A stretch of 64,000 nucleotides of DNA from assembly GCA_963721065.1 (NCBI GenBank), contig CAVRHO010000009.1:62001-126000 (forward strand), in the 5' to 3' direction. Positions within the stretch are counted from its first letter, which is position 1. Every line of letters begins with the position of its first letter. Below the pieces are notes generated by a model. That model saw only the letters and a list, made by a program, of their open reading frames with translations. It did not search any database and had not been told where the DNA came from. Source of the DNA: CAWBLP01 sp963721065. GTDB lineage: Bacteria > Pseudomonadota > Alphaproteobacteria > Acetobacterales > Acetobacteraceae. A program made the translations under genes and the position numbers. Shown piece after piece: positions 28,120-36,626 of this stretch.

Positions 28120-30408
28120 TCAGGCGGCGAGGCGGGCGTCCGCCTGCTGCACCGCGGGCGCGACGATGTAGGTGGCGGTGTTGCACACCTGCACTTCGAG
28201 GATCGCCGGGCCGTCCACCGCCGGCAGACCGAGTTCCGCGTCGCCGCTGGTCCAGCGCCAGGTCGTCGCGCCGTCGGACTCGACGGGGTGCCAGCCGCGC
28301 ATCAGGTTCGGATGGTCGGCCGGGATTTCCGCCTGCATGCCCTCGGCCCGCACGGTGATGCGGGACACCGCGACGCCCAGCGAGCGCCAGTCATCCCGGT
28401 AGGCGGCCAGGTCGGACGGAATGGTGGCGCGTGACACCAGCCGCACCGAGTCGCAGCCGGCCGGCAGCGCGAACACGGTTCGGCCGCCCCGCACCGTCAT
28501 CGGGCGGACCACCCGGCCGTTGGCCACCAGATGCAGGTCCGCATCTTCCGTGGTCGCCGGCTGGGGGGCGGTGAAGCCCAGCGACTCGGCCCGGTCCACC
28601 AGGCGCTGCCAGATCGGCCGCACCGCATCCGGCTGCACCGTCAGCGGGGCGCAGGCGTGGGTTTCCCAGGTCTTGAGGCCGGCGTTCACGGTGAACTCGG
28701 GGTGCAGCACGAGCGCGGCACCGCAGTTCTGGAAATAGGCGCGATTGCCGGTGTCCAGGTAGCTTTCCACCGGCAGCCCTTCGGCGAGCAGCACCGCGTG
28801 CGGGTCCACCTCCACGTGGAAGTAGTGCACCGCCGGCACGTCGCGGTCCTGCACGATGGTCATGCCGTTGATCAGCGCCTTCGCAGGGATCAGCTTGCCG
28901 TCGAGGAACAGGCAGTGGTCGGGCGAGAGCACCAGGTCCCGCTCCGGCAGGTTCTCGCCGATCGCGCCGCGCAGGATACGCACCGGTGCGGCCGTCTGCG
29001 GCTGCGGGTGCGCGGTCAGGTTGATGCGGCGTTCGCCGATCCAGGTGATCGGGGTGTGGTCGATCGCACCATCTCGCAGGACGGCGACGCGCTGGCCTTC
29101 GGTCAGTTGCTCCACCGGGACGTCGCCATCCTCGGTGCGGATGCGGCTGCCGGCGGCGAAGCAGACGGTGAAGGTGCTGCCGTTCAGGGTCTCGTTGCTG
29201 TGGGGCGACGACGCCCCGAAACTGACAGTTTGGAGGAGGTTGCCCGTTCCGCCTGTGCTGTCATAGGCCTGCAGCGTTGAACCGCTCAGCACGTAAGAAG
29301 CGGCCCCGGCGACCTGGATGGTGTCGCCCGCGGCAAATCCGCTCACCGTGCCATGGAAATCGCCGTTGGTGCCCGACGTGAGGCTCAGAACGTCCGCAGT
29401 GCCCTTGCTTACGTCGATTGTCGCACCGCTGCCGACGGCACCGCTGAACTGCAGCGTGGAGCTATTCGAGATCGAAAATTGCGGGGTTGAGGGGACCACG
29501 CTGGCGTTTGCCGCAGCCCCAAGGCTGAGAAGTCCGCCACTTGCGATGACACTACCGTTGCCTTCGAAATCAAAGCTCCCGGTTTGTGTAATCAGCGTGC
29601 CGTAGCCAGTAATGACACCGTTGTTCAATATACCGAGTGCGCCCTTAGCACTCCCGAAATCGATAGTGCCGCCACTGAGATTCACCGCATCGCCGGCACC
29701 AATGATCAACTGGCCCGCGGTGCCGGAGAGAGTGCTGGAATTGACCGTAAGCGAGCCAGAATTCTTTGCCAGCGACAACGCCCCGAATGTAGCGGAACCG
29801 CCGGCCTCCACGGTCAGAGCATTGCCAGTTCCAGAGACGGTCCCATTCCCACTAACGCTCAGTGCTGCACCGCCACCAGAGACAGAAAGAACTCCACCAC
29901 CGTTTACATTTAGGTTGTCGGCAATCAGGGTACCGGAACCAGACCCCGTCCCGATGTTCATGGTGGCCGAGGTGAGCGTCGCTCCGTTCGACACGGACAC
30001 CACACCTGTCGAAACCGCCAGCGTTGAGGCGGTCTGGACCGTCAGCCCCCCTTTGGCGGTCAGACTGGCGCCCGTTGCATCTAAAATGGTCTGGGAGTTG
30101 CTGCCGGTCAGCTTGGTCGCATTGTTGACAGTAAGGGAGGTATTCGCGTTGAAGTTTAGAATAACTCCAACGTTCCCCGTGAGAGAGCCGATATACCACG
30201 GAGAAGTTTCGTCAAAATTCACAGTATAGGTGGGGGTACCGCCTTTTCCCCCCTTCGCTGCTAAAGCAGCGGAAAGTTGGACGATCGTTGTATCGCCCGA
30301 ATTGGTGCTGCCCGGCGGGGCACCAGCAACGGGACTCCAGTCGGTGGCTGTTGACCAGTTTCCGCTGCTGCCCGCGGCGTTGTGTGTCCAGGTAAACGTG
30401 CCAGCCAT
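28120..30408 (-). CDS. Hint-domain surface protein, paralogue 2
   Basis: 762 residues. The N-terminus MAGTFTWTHNAAGSSGNWS is the start typical of autotransporter-like beta-strand proteins. Residues 30-410 are low-complexity beta repeats rich in Gly, Ser, Thr and Asn. The Hint_2 domain starts at Cys416 (CFAAGSRIRTEDGDVPVEQL) with SPDHCLFLDG and HYFHVEVDPHAVLL. The C-terminal 190 residues match paralogue 1 almost residue for residue. No signal peptide is visible, so export may be by a type I system. GGAG lies nine bases before the ATG. It has its own terminator at 28067-28094. Confidence 0.9.
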   Translation of the reverse strand: MAGTFTWTHNAAGSSGNWSTATDWSPVAGAPPGSTNSGDTTIVQLSAALAAKGGKGGTPTYTVNFDETSPWYIGSLTGNVGVILNFNANTSLTVNNATKLTGSNSQTILDATGASLTAKGGLTVQTASTLAVSTGVVSVSNGATLTSATMNIGTGSGSGTLIADNLNVNGGGVLSVSGGGAALSVSGNGTVSGTGNALTVEAGGSATFGALSLAKNSGSLTVNSSTLSGTAGQLIIGAGDAVNLSGGTIDFGSAKGALGILNNGVITGYGTLITQTGSFDFEGNGSVIASGGLLSLGAAANASVVPSTPQFSISNSSTLQFSGAVGSGATIDVSKGTADVLSLTSGTNGDFHGTVSGFAAGDTIQVAGAASYVLSGSTLQAYDSTGGTGNLLQTVSFGASSPHSNETLNGSTFTVCFAAGSRIRTEDGDVPVEQLTEGQRVAVLRDGAIDHTPITWIGERRINLTAHPQPQTAAPVRILRGAIGENLPERDLVLSPDHCLFLDGKLIPAKALINGMTIVQDRDVPAVHYFHVEVDPHAVLLAEGLPVESYLDTGNRAYFQNCGAALVLHPEFTVNAGLKTWETHACAPLTVQPDAVRPIWQRLVDRAESLGFTAPQPATTEDADLHLVANGRVVRPMTVRGGRTVFALPAGCDSVRLVSRATIPSDLAAYRDDWRSLGVAVSRITVRAEGMQAEIPADHPNLMRGWHPVESDGATTWRWTSGDAELGLPAVDGPAILEVQVCNTATYIVAPAVQQADARLAA

Positions 30409-30739
30409 TTCGTGCGCTCCGCAAGAACTCGTACCACGAGCTGCCACGCCGCCCCTCGGGACGACGGCCGCTGCCTTAGCCTCATAACCTGCCCGGCAGG
30501 TTCATACCCGTCAAACAAAATTTGCATTCCCGTCACGGCTATCCAGGTGATGTACAAGGAAACTGTCACCCAGCAACTCGAAAGCCCACTCGGACCACGC
30601 CCTCCTGATCTGACCTCAGGTCGTTTCAGCGGCCCCGTGCACGGAAGATCTCGATGAAGAACGCGGCTTGCAGCCGCCGTCTCAGGCCCCGCGATCGTAT
30701 GTCGAAAAATTTTACACAGCTTCGAAGATGTCAAATGGC

Positions 30740-30778
30740 AGCCCGGATAATTTCCTGATTTTTCAGGCTGTCCGGGCT
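30740..30778. promoter_or_regulatory. Nested inverted repeat directly upstream of the sigma-54 promoter
   Basis: AGCCCGGA at 30740-30747 pairs with TCCGGGCT at 30771-30778, and CCTGA at 30754-30758 pairs with TCAGG at 30763-30767 inside it. It ends two bases before the -24 box. It could be an activator or repressor site, or a DNA hairpin; the role is inferred. Confidence 0.45.
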
Positions 30779-30779
30779 T

Positions 30780-30795
30780 TGGCATGCCTATTGCT
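30780..30795 (+). promoter_or_regulatory. Sigma-54 (RpoN) -24/-12 promoter
   Basis: TTGGCATGCCTATTGCT fits the RpoN consensus TGGCAC-N5-TTGCW. The invariant GG is at 30781-30782 and the invariant GC at 30793-30794, with the required ten bases between. Transcription would start near 30806, 27 bases before the ATG of the PEP-CTERM gene. PEP-CTERM genes in other bacteria are known to be under RpoN with the PrsK/PrsR two-component system. Confidence 0.8.
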
Positions 30796-30832
30796 GTGTG
30801 CCTCCGTGACATTCGGAAGGGGTCTTCGATCC

Positions 30833-31522
30833 ATGATCACCAAGAAGGTTCTGTGGGCTGCGACTGCTTTGGTGACGCTTGGCGGCACGGCGCATGCGAC
30901 GGTGTTGTTCAACAGCCTTGGTGATTCGAGCACAGCTACCTATGCCGTTGCGGATACCTCAAACGGCGGCCTCGGGCCGCTGGGGGCGTCGTTCCAGACG
31001 CTTGGAACCGGCGTGACCGATATCCAGGTGCAGGTACAGATGGGCCTGACCGCGGCGGCAAATGGCGGCTCATTCATGGTGTTCATCGCCAACGATTTGA
31101 ATACGGGAGGTTCTCATCCCGACGTCAATTACGGCAATGCAGTCGCAACGCTGGCTTCAAACGTATCGGATTCGCTGCTTTCGACCACTCACCTGACGAC
31201 ACTGAGCTATACCGTGTCACTTACTACTCCTCTTGCCAGCAATACGCGCTATTGGGTCATGCTTGAGCAAGAATCGGGCGGCTCCAATGCCTCGTGGTCG
31301 GGGGCGACTGCGGACGCCGGAACCGGTGTATCATCACAGGATTATTACATAACCGGCTATGGTGGTGGCGGGACCGCGTCTGTTGGGCCGAATATGTATG
31401 GACCGTTCAATATGGCGGTCAACGATCAGAGCGGCGGCGTTCCGGAACCAGGAAGCCTGTCCGTGCTGGGCATCGCCCTGCTTGGTCTTGGCGCCGTACT
31501 ACGCCGCCGGACTATGGGTTGA
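30833..31522 (+). CDS. PEP-CTERM sorting domain protein
   Basis: 229 residues. It has an N-terminal signal peptide (MITKKVLWAATALVTLGGTAHA, in parts MITKKVLWAA and TALVTLGGTAHA), then a beta-rich ectodomain of about 180 residues with no enzyme motif. The C-terminal sorting signal is VPEPGSLSVLG followed by a hydrophobic helix and RRR. Exosortase should recognise the PEP motif, but no exosortase gene is in the window. The ATG at 30833 is preceded by GGAAGGGG and by a sigma-54 promoter. The ectodomain is Cys-free and Ser/Thr/Asn-rich, as usual for these exported proteins. Confidence 0.9.
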   Translation: MITKKVLWAATALVTLGGTAHATVLFNSLGDSSTATYAVADTSNGGLGPLGASFQTLGTGVTDIQVQVQMGLTAAANGGSFMVFIANDLNTGGSHPDVNYGNAVATLASNVSDSLLSTTHLTTLSYTVSLTTPLASNTRYWVMLEQESGGSNASWSGATADAGTGVSSQDYYITGYGGGGTASVGPNMYGPFNMAVNDQSGGVPEPGSLSVLGIALLGLGAVLRRRTMG

Positions 31523-31536
31523 GCTCCCAGCGTCTA

Positions 31537-31563
31537 GCGGGTTGGCCTCGAGCCAACTCGCTA
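31537..31563 (+). terminator. Possible terminator hairpin after the PEP-CTERM gene
   Basis: AGCGGGTTGGC and GCCAACTCGCT form an 11-base stem with one mismatch, 14 bases after the stop. There is no T-run, so it is a weak candidate. Confidence 0.3.
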
Positions 31564-31705
31564 CGCGTCGATATTCTTTACACTCTTGGGTTGAGCCTAC
31601 CGCTGACGACTCTAGCGGGGTTGGCTGCAGTCGTCGCAGATGCGCCTGCACGATGGCCACCTGGAGACGTTGGCAACAAACATCCGACTGTAGCGGCGCC
31701 CAACA

Positions 31706-32578
31706 TCACGCCCGCTTCCGTCCATTCGCCCGTTTGGCCGCCCCCTTCTTCCGCGCAGCCGCCCGCCGCGGCGGCGAGGCGCCCTGTGACGCCCTCTCCC
31801 CCCGCCCCAAACTCGCCTTCAACGCCGCCATCAGATCCACCACATTATCCCGCTCCGGCTCGGCCGGCTGCTCCGGCGTAATCCCCTCCCCCTTCAGCTT
31901 CGCCGCGATCACCTCCCGCAGCCGCGTCTCGTAGCGGTCCTCGCTGTCCGCCGGCTCGAAGTCCCCCTGCTGCCGCTCGATCAACTGGCTGGCCAGCGTC
32001 ACCATCTCCCGGTCCGGCGGCGCATCGGGAACCGAATCGAACAGCGGCTTGCTGTCATGCAGGTCGCGCGGCTCGTGCAGCGTGTGGCACACCATGCCCT
32101 TGCCCATCGGCAGGATCGCCACCGCCCGCTCCCGCCGAGCGATCACCACGCGGGACAGCGCCGCCCGGCCGGACCGGGCGATCGCCTCGCGCAGCACCAC
32201 GAACACGTCCTGCCCCGCCTCGCCGTCCGGCGCCAGGTAGTAGCTGGAGTCGAAATAGATCGCCGGGATCGACTCGACCGGCACGAACTTGTCCACCACC
32301 AGGGTGGAGGACGCCTCGATCTTCGCCTGCTCGAAATCCTCCTCGTCCAGCAGCACGTAGCGGTCCTTCTCGAACTCGTACCCGCGCACCAGGTCGCGGC
32401 GGGACAGTTCCTCGTCGGTCTCGGCGTCCAGCGTCACCATGCGCACGCGGTGGCCGGTATTCGGATTGATGAAGTGGAAGTGCAGGTCGCCGCTGCTGCG
32501 GGTCACGCTGTGCAGCGCGATCGGGCAGGACACCAGGGCCAGCCGCAAGTGCCCGCGCCAGATCGGTCGGGTCGCCAT
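31706..32578 (-). CDS. ku: Ku DNA end-binding protein (non-homologous end joining)
   Basis: 290 residues of bacterial Ku. It starts MATRPIWRGHLRLALVSCPIAL and shows LVRGYEFEKDRYVLLDEEDFE and then YYLAPDGEAGQDVFVVLREAI, all hallmark segments. The protein ends in a Lys/Arg-rich tail (AARKKGAAKRANGRKRA) like those that bind DNA or recruit LigD. GGAGG lies five bases before the ATG at 32578. It forms a homodimer ring on double-strand breaks. No ligD is present in the window, although the two are often adjacent. Confidence 0.95.
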   Translation of the reverse strand: MATRPIWRGHLRLALVSCPIALHSVTRSSGDLHFHFINPNTGHRVRMVTLDAETDEELSRRDLVRGYEFEKDRYVLLDEEDFEQAKIEASSTLVVDKFVPVESIPAIYFDSSYYLAPDGEAGQDVFVVLREAIARSGRAALSRVVIARRERAVAILPMGKGMVCHTLHEPRDLHDSKPLFDSVPDAPPDREMVTLASQLIERQQGDFEPADSEDRYETRLREVIAAKLKGEGITPEQPAEPERDNVVDLMAALKASLGRGERASQGASPPRRAAARKKGAAKRANGRKRA

Positions 32579-33114
32579 CATCGCCTCCGTCGGCATCGGT
32601 CCGTATTGGGGACTCACATGGCAAGGCGCCCGCTTCGCCGGACCGCGGCCGATCATCACGTTGCCGTGCGAATCGCCATGCCCCGCCGCGCGCCCGGGCC
32701 GTTGTGCCCGCCGTCCGTGCTTCCCCGCTTCACGTCTCCGCGCGGTGGATGCCATCGCGCAACGGCATAGGCGCGCAGGCCGGGTGGCGGTATCCACCGC
32801 GATCCCGATCGCAGGCAATGCCGGCGCCCGCGTTCAACAAGGCCTGACCCAGGTCAACCGCCGCCTGCCGCGGCGGTTGCAGATGCCGGCGGTGCAGCCG
32901 GGTCCGCGCTTCGACCACGCGGTCCGGTCCCGTACCGCTACGGGGAGGGGTGGGTGGGAAACCGCCCACCCCGAGCCGTGGGCACGGATGCGTCGCCGCC
33001 GGCGGCGCGGATTGCGTCACCGCCGGCGGCGCGGATTGCGTCGCCCTGGCAGCCTGTCATAGTGCGGGGGGCCTTCGCCTCCCGCTTTCGCCGTTCTGTA
33101 GCCGGAGCCTGCGC
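32579..33114. other. 536-base gap between ku and egtB
   Basis: Divergent intergenic region with no supportable gene. It contains a GGTGGG/CCCACC hairpin at about 32950-32970 and a 24-base tandem duplication at 32990-33037. Promoters for ku and egtB should lie here but I cannot assign boxes. Confidence 0.5.
32990..33037. repeat. Tandem 24-base duplication
   Basis: The unit GCGTCGCCGCCGGCGG plus CGCGGATT occurs twice head to tail with one mismatch, followed by the first eight bases of a third copy. It is non-coding, about 80 bases upstream of egtB. Confidence 0.6.
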
Positions 33115-34317
33115 ATGCATGAGGCTGTCCTCCACCTGCCCGCCACGAGCGGGGAGGCCGCTCTGGCTCGGTATCTGTCGGTACACCGCCATACCGAGTC
33201 GCTGGTGGCGGCACTGACCGCCGAGGACCAGTGCGTACAGTCGATGCCGGACGCCAGCCCGGCCAAGTGGCACCGCGCCCACACGACCTGGTTCTTCGAG
33301 CAGTTCGTGCTGGTCCCGTTCCTGCCCGGCTACCAGGTGCGCGATCCACGGTTCCGCTACCTGTTCAACTCCTACTATGAAGCAGTCGGCGCGCGTCATC
33401 CCCGCCCGTTCCGGGGCCTCCTCACCCGCCCCGGCGCGGCCGACGTCACCGCCTACCGCGCCCATGTCGATGCCGCCATGTCCGACCTGCTCCCACGCGC
33501 GCCGGCCCAGGCGCCCGCGCTGGTGGAGCTCGGCCTGCAACACGAACAGCAGCACCAGGAGCTGCTGCTGACCGACATGCTGCACGCCTTCGCGCAGACC
33601 CCACTCGCGCCGGCGGTCCTGCCGGACTGGCGGGAGCCGCCCCCGGCCCCGGGCACCGCCCGCTTCATCGAATGCCCCAGTGACGTGACAACCATCGGCC
33701 ACGCCGGCCCCGGCTTCGCCTTCGACAACGAGACGCCCGCGCACCAGGTGCTGTTGCACCCGTACGCCATCGCCAGCCACCTGGTCCGCAACGGGGACTG
33801 GCTCGCCTTCATGCAGGACGGCGGCTACCGCACCCCGACGCTGTGGATGTCGGACGGATGGGCGACGGTGCAGGAACAGGGATGGACCGCCCCGCTCTAC
33901 TGGCAGCAGCACGATGGCGCCTGGTGGCAGATGGGCCTGGCCGGCCTGGCGCCGCTGGACCCGGACGCGCCGGTCCGCCACATCAGTTGGTATGAGGCCG
34001 ACGCCTATGCCCGCTGGGCCAACGCCCGCCTGCCCACCGAAGCCGAATGGGAGGCAGCGGCGGGCCGCGGCGATCTGCGGGAAACCTGCTCCCACGTCTG
34101 GCAGTGGACCGCCAGCGCCTACAGCCCGTATCCCGGCTATCGGGCGCCCCCCGGCGCCGTCGGCGAATACAACGGCAAGTTCATGGTCAACCAGATGGTG
34201 CTGCGCGGCGCCTCCCTGGCGACTCCGCCCGGGCACGCCCGGCTCAGCTACCGCAACTTCTTCCATCCGGACCGGCGCTGGCAGTTCTGCGGCCTTCGGC
34301 TGGCACGCGACGTCTGA
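33115..34317 (+). CDS. egtB: Ergothioneine biosynthesis protein EgtB (sulfoxide synthase)
   Basis: 400 residues. The N-terminal DinB-like domain carries the three-histidine iron site: His53 or His56 in KWHRAHTTWF, and His143/His147 in QHEQQHQELLL. The C-terminal half is an FGE-sulfatase-type domain (HPYAIASHLVRNGDWLAFM, RLPTEAEWEAAA, and the ending WQFCGLRLARDV). EgtB joins hercynine to a thiol with oxygen. The start ATG at 33115 has GGAG ten bases upstream. It is followed after 18 bases by egtD, giving the two core steps of ergothioneine synthesis in one operon. Confidence 0.92.
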   Translation: MHEAVLHLPATSGEAALARYLSVHRHTESLVAALTAEDQCVQSMPDASPAKWHRAHTTWFFEQFVLVPFLPGYQVRDPRFRYLFNSYYEAVGARHPRPFRGLLTRPGAADVTAYRAHVDAAMSDLLPRAPAQAPALVELGLQHEQQHQELLLTDMLHAFAQTPLAPAVLPDWREPPPAPGTARFIECPSDVTTIGHAGPGFAFDNETPAHQVLLHPYAIASHLVRNGDWLAFMQDGGYRTPTLWMSDGWATVQEQGWTAPLYWQQHDGAWWQMGLAGLAPLDPDAPVRHISWYEADAYARWANARLPTEAEWEAAAGRGDLRETCSHVWQWTASAYSPYPGYRAPPGAVGEYNGKFMVNQMVLRGASLATPPGHARLSYRNFFHPDRRWQFCGLRLARDV

Positions 34318-34335
34318 ACAGGAAACCCCGCATCG

Positions 34336-35304
34336 ATGCCGAATGACTCGGGCTCGTTCGCTCCCGCCAGCGTAGCGGCCCTCGCCCTGGCCGGCCTGCG
34401 CCATCCGCGGAAGTCGCTGCCGCCGAAGCTGTTCTATGATGAGGAAGGCTGCCGGCTGTTCTACCGGATCACCGAGCTGCCGGAATACTACCTGACCCGC
34501 ACCGAGCGCGCGGTGCTCACCGACGTGGCGCCCCTGGTGGTGCGCCAGCAGGCGGAGCCGAGCGTGCTGGTGGAGTACGGGGCCAGCGATGAGTCGAAGG
34601 CGATGCATCTGCTGCTGCCGGACGCGGCCGAACGGCCCCCGCTGCGCGCCTACGTCCCGGTCGATGTCGCCGCCCCGGAACTGGACGCGATGCGATCCCG
34701 CCTGGGACACACGCTGCCGTGGCTCGCGGTGCATCCGGTGGTGGCCGACTTCATGCAGCCGATCACCCTGCCCGGCGCGGTGGCGGACCTGCTCCGGCTG
34801 GGCTTCTTCCCCGGTTCGACCATCGGCAACCTCGATCCCGACGCCGCCCAGGCCTTCTTCCGGCTGGCCCGCACCACGCTCGGCCCCCGCTCCCGCTTCC
34901 TGGTCGGCGCCGACCTGCGCAAGGACCCGGCGGTTCTGCTGCCGGCCTACGACGACCCGGGCGGCGTCACCGCCGCCTTCAACCTCAACCTGCTGGTCCG
35001 GCTGAACCGCGAGGCGGCGGCGAATTTCGACGTCAGCCGCTTCGCGCACCGCGCCATCTGGAACGACAAGGCAAGTCGCATCGAGATGCACCTGGTCAGC
35101 CGCTGCGACCAGGTGGTGCAGGTCGCCGGCCAGGCGATCCGCTTCGCCGCGGGCGAGACGATCCACACGGAAAATAGCTACAAGCACACCGCCGAGGCGT
35201 TCACCCGCCTGGCGCAGGCGGCCGGATGGACCTGCCGGCAGATGTGGACCGATCCGGCCCGGTGGTTCGCGCTCTACCTGCTGGAACCCATCCAGGCGAC
35301 GTGA
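34336..35304 (+). CDS. egtD: L-histidine N-alpha-methyltransferase EgtD
   Basis: 322 residues of the EgtD family. It shows KSLPPKLFYDEEGCRLFYRITELPEYYLTRTE (known N-terminal signature, here split: KSLPPKLFYDEEG and ITELPEYYLTRTE), VEYGASDESKA for SAM, PGSTIGNLDP, and GADLRKDP. It trimethylates histidine to hercynine, the substrate of EgtB. AGGAAA precedes the ATG. It is the last gene of the egtBD operon. Confidence 0.95.
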   Translation: MPNDSGSFAPASVAALALAGLRHPRKSLPPKLFYDEEGCRLFYRITELPEYYLTRTERAVLTDVAPLVVRQQAEPSVLVEYGASDESKAMHLLLPDAAERPPLRAYVPVDVAAPELDAMRSRLGHTLPWLAVHPVVADFMQPITLPGAVADLLRLGFFPGSTIGNLDPDAAQAFFRLARTTLGPRSRFLVGADLRKDPAVLLPAYDDPGGVTAAFNLNLLVRLNREAAANFDVSRFAHRAIWNDKASRIEMHLVSRCDQVVQVAGQAIRFAAGETIHTENSYKHTAEAFTRLAQAAGWTCRQMWTDPARWFALYLLEPIQAT

Positions 35305-35347
35305 TCGCGGCCCCAGCCGCCATCAGCGACCCGCGGACGGACATTCA

Positions 35348-35437
35348 CCGTCATGGGCGACGGAGGCCGGCCATCCGCGACCTCCGCTGTCGCAATCAGG
35401 GCAATCGTGAATGGTGGGCCTGCATCCGCCACGACGG
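35348..35437. repeat. Paired palindromic repeat (diverged)
   Basis: Inverted arms CCGTCATGGGCG...GGCCATCCGCG and ATCGTGAATGGTGGG...CCGCCACGACGG lie between egtD and the convergent small membrane protein gene. It belongs to the same dispersed family as those at 3554, 13762 and 59182. Confidence 0.55.
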
Positions 35438-35478
35438 CAGGGCCAGCGGCCGCGTGCCAATGATCACGCGGGCCGGGA

Positions 35479-35805
35479 TCACACCCGGTCCGGAAAGCTG
35501 AACGCGACCAGCGCGCAGACCATGCCGATCGCCCAGGCCAGGTAGATCGAGATCACCAGGTCCCGAGGCGTGTAGCGCCGCGACAGAATGCGCGCCACAG
35601 GCATCGGCAACAGCGGCGCCACCACGGCCTCCACCGCGCCGAAGGTCTCGAACGTATAGATCCCCATGACGAACCCGACGATCGAGGCGACGAACATCGG
35701 CGGAATGCAGGCAAGCAGCAGCAGGTCGTGCTTCACCCAGACCGTCGCGAAGATCACGTAGCCGAACAGCGCCAGCGTGACGCCATAGGTCAGCGCCTCC
35801 CACAT
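35479..35805 (-). CDS. Small membrane protein of unknown function
   Basis: 108 residues with three or four predicted membrane helices: LTYGVTLALFGYVIFATVWV, LLLLACIPPMFVASIVGFVMG and, at the end, LVISIYLAWAIGMVCALVAF. I recognise no family. The start ATG at 35805 has GGGAGAG upstream. It follows the aspartate dehydrogenase gene after 17 bases on the same strand and so belongs to the mobA-nadX-like operon; it could be transport-related, but nothing in the sequence says so. Confidence 0.7.
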   Translation of the reverse strand: MWEALTYGVTLALFGYVIFATVWVKHDLLLLACIPPMFVASIVGFVMGIYTFETFGAVEAVVAPLLPMPVARILSRRYTPRDLVISIYLAWAIGMVCALVAFSFPDRV

Positions 35806-35822
35806 CGAAGCTCTCCCGCCGG

Positions 35823-36626
35823 CTAGCTGCCCACCTTCAGGGGTGAGACCAGGCCGCGCAGGCAGGCCAGCACCGACAGCGGCGTCAGCCTGCCCGTACG
35901 CGGGTTCTCCGCGCTCGGCACGTTCTCGATCGTCATGCTGAAGCGCACCGTTTCCGCCTCCACGCGAATGGTGTGGGTGTTGCGTGTCACGCCGGGGTCC
36001 GCCCAGATCTCCACTTGCGTCCGCTCGGGCCCGATCCCGGCCAGCGCCAGGGCGGCGGCGACGTTGACGTTGGCCGGGAATCCGGCGGCGGCGTCCAGCG
36101 CATTGCCCCGGAACACGCACAGGGGTTCGGCCAGGCCCTTCACCTGAATCCCGTGTTGCTCCAGATACGGCGCGCCGGACAGGCCGGCCGGCGGTTTCCG
36201 CGTCACCATGGTGACGCTGTCCACCACGCCCTCGGCCGCCGCGCGCACCGCGTCCAGGCCCAGCAGGGCGCCGGTCGGCACCACGATGCGTGCGCCGCTC
36301 TCCCGCGCCAGCGCCACCAGGTGCATCCGCGGCAGCAGCGCGCCGACCGAGGCCGGCACGAAAATGCGGCCCGCGCCGATCGCCGCCTGCGCGATGGACT
36401 CGAACACCGCCGCGGGAGCGGCCTCCACCACGATGTCGGCCTCGGCCAGCGCCGGGATGTCCACCAGCTTCGGCGGCGTGCGGAACCCGGCCAGCGTATG
36501 GGCGGCCTTCGCCCGGTCGCGCACGGCGACAGCGCTCAGCGCCAGGCCATCCACGCCGGCATCGAGGGCACGCGCAAGCGGCAGGCCGATGGCGCCGAGA
36601 CCGGCAATGGCGACTGTCCTGGTCAT
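35823..36626 (-). CDS. nadX: L-aspartate dehydrogenase (NadX family)
   Basis: 267 residues. The N-terminal Rossmann motif is AGLGAIGLPLA. Central PASVGALLPR and VPTGALLGLDA, and the later FPANVNVAAALALAG and ADPGVTRNTHTI, are hallmarks of the DUF108/NadX-type aspartate dehydrogenase. It would convert aspartate to iminoaspartate for NAD synthesis or nitrogen metabolism. No nadA or nadC lies nearby. Its ATG overlaps the mobA stop (ATGA). Confidence 0.88.
   Translation of the reverse strand: MTRTVAIAGLGAIGLPLARALDAGVDGLALSAVAVRDRAKAAHTLAGFRTPPKLVDIPALAEADIVVEAAPAAVFESIAQAAIGAGRIFVPASVGALLPRMHLVALARESGARIVVPTGALLGLDAVRAAAEGVVDSVTMVTRKPPAGLSGAPYLEQHGIQVKGLAEPLCVFRGNALDAAAGFPANVNVAAALALAGIGPERTQVEIWADPGVTRNTHTIRVEAETVRFSMTIENVPSAENPRTGRLTPLSVLACLRGLVSPLKVGS

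Larger units (their letters stand above)
30409..30832. other. Divergent regulatory gap between Hint paralogue 2 and the PEP-CTERM gene
   Basis: 424 bases, less GC-rich than its surroundings and without a gene. It holds a sigma-54 promoter at 30780-30795 and a nested inverted repeat at 30740-30778, both for the plus-strand gene. No clear promoter for the minus-strand Hint gene could be picked out. Confidence 0.65.

Noticed and set aside
30409..30440. A second sigma-54 promoter reading toward Hint paralogue 2
   Set aside because: The candidate (reverse of GCAAGAACTCGTACC) has eleven rather than ten bases between the key dinucleotides and lacks the second CC.
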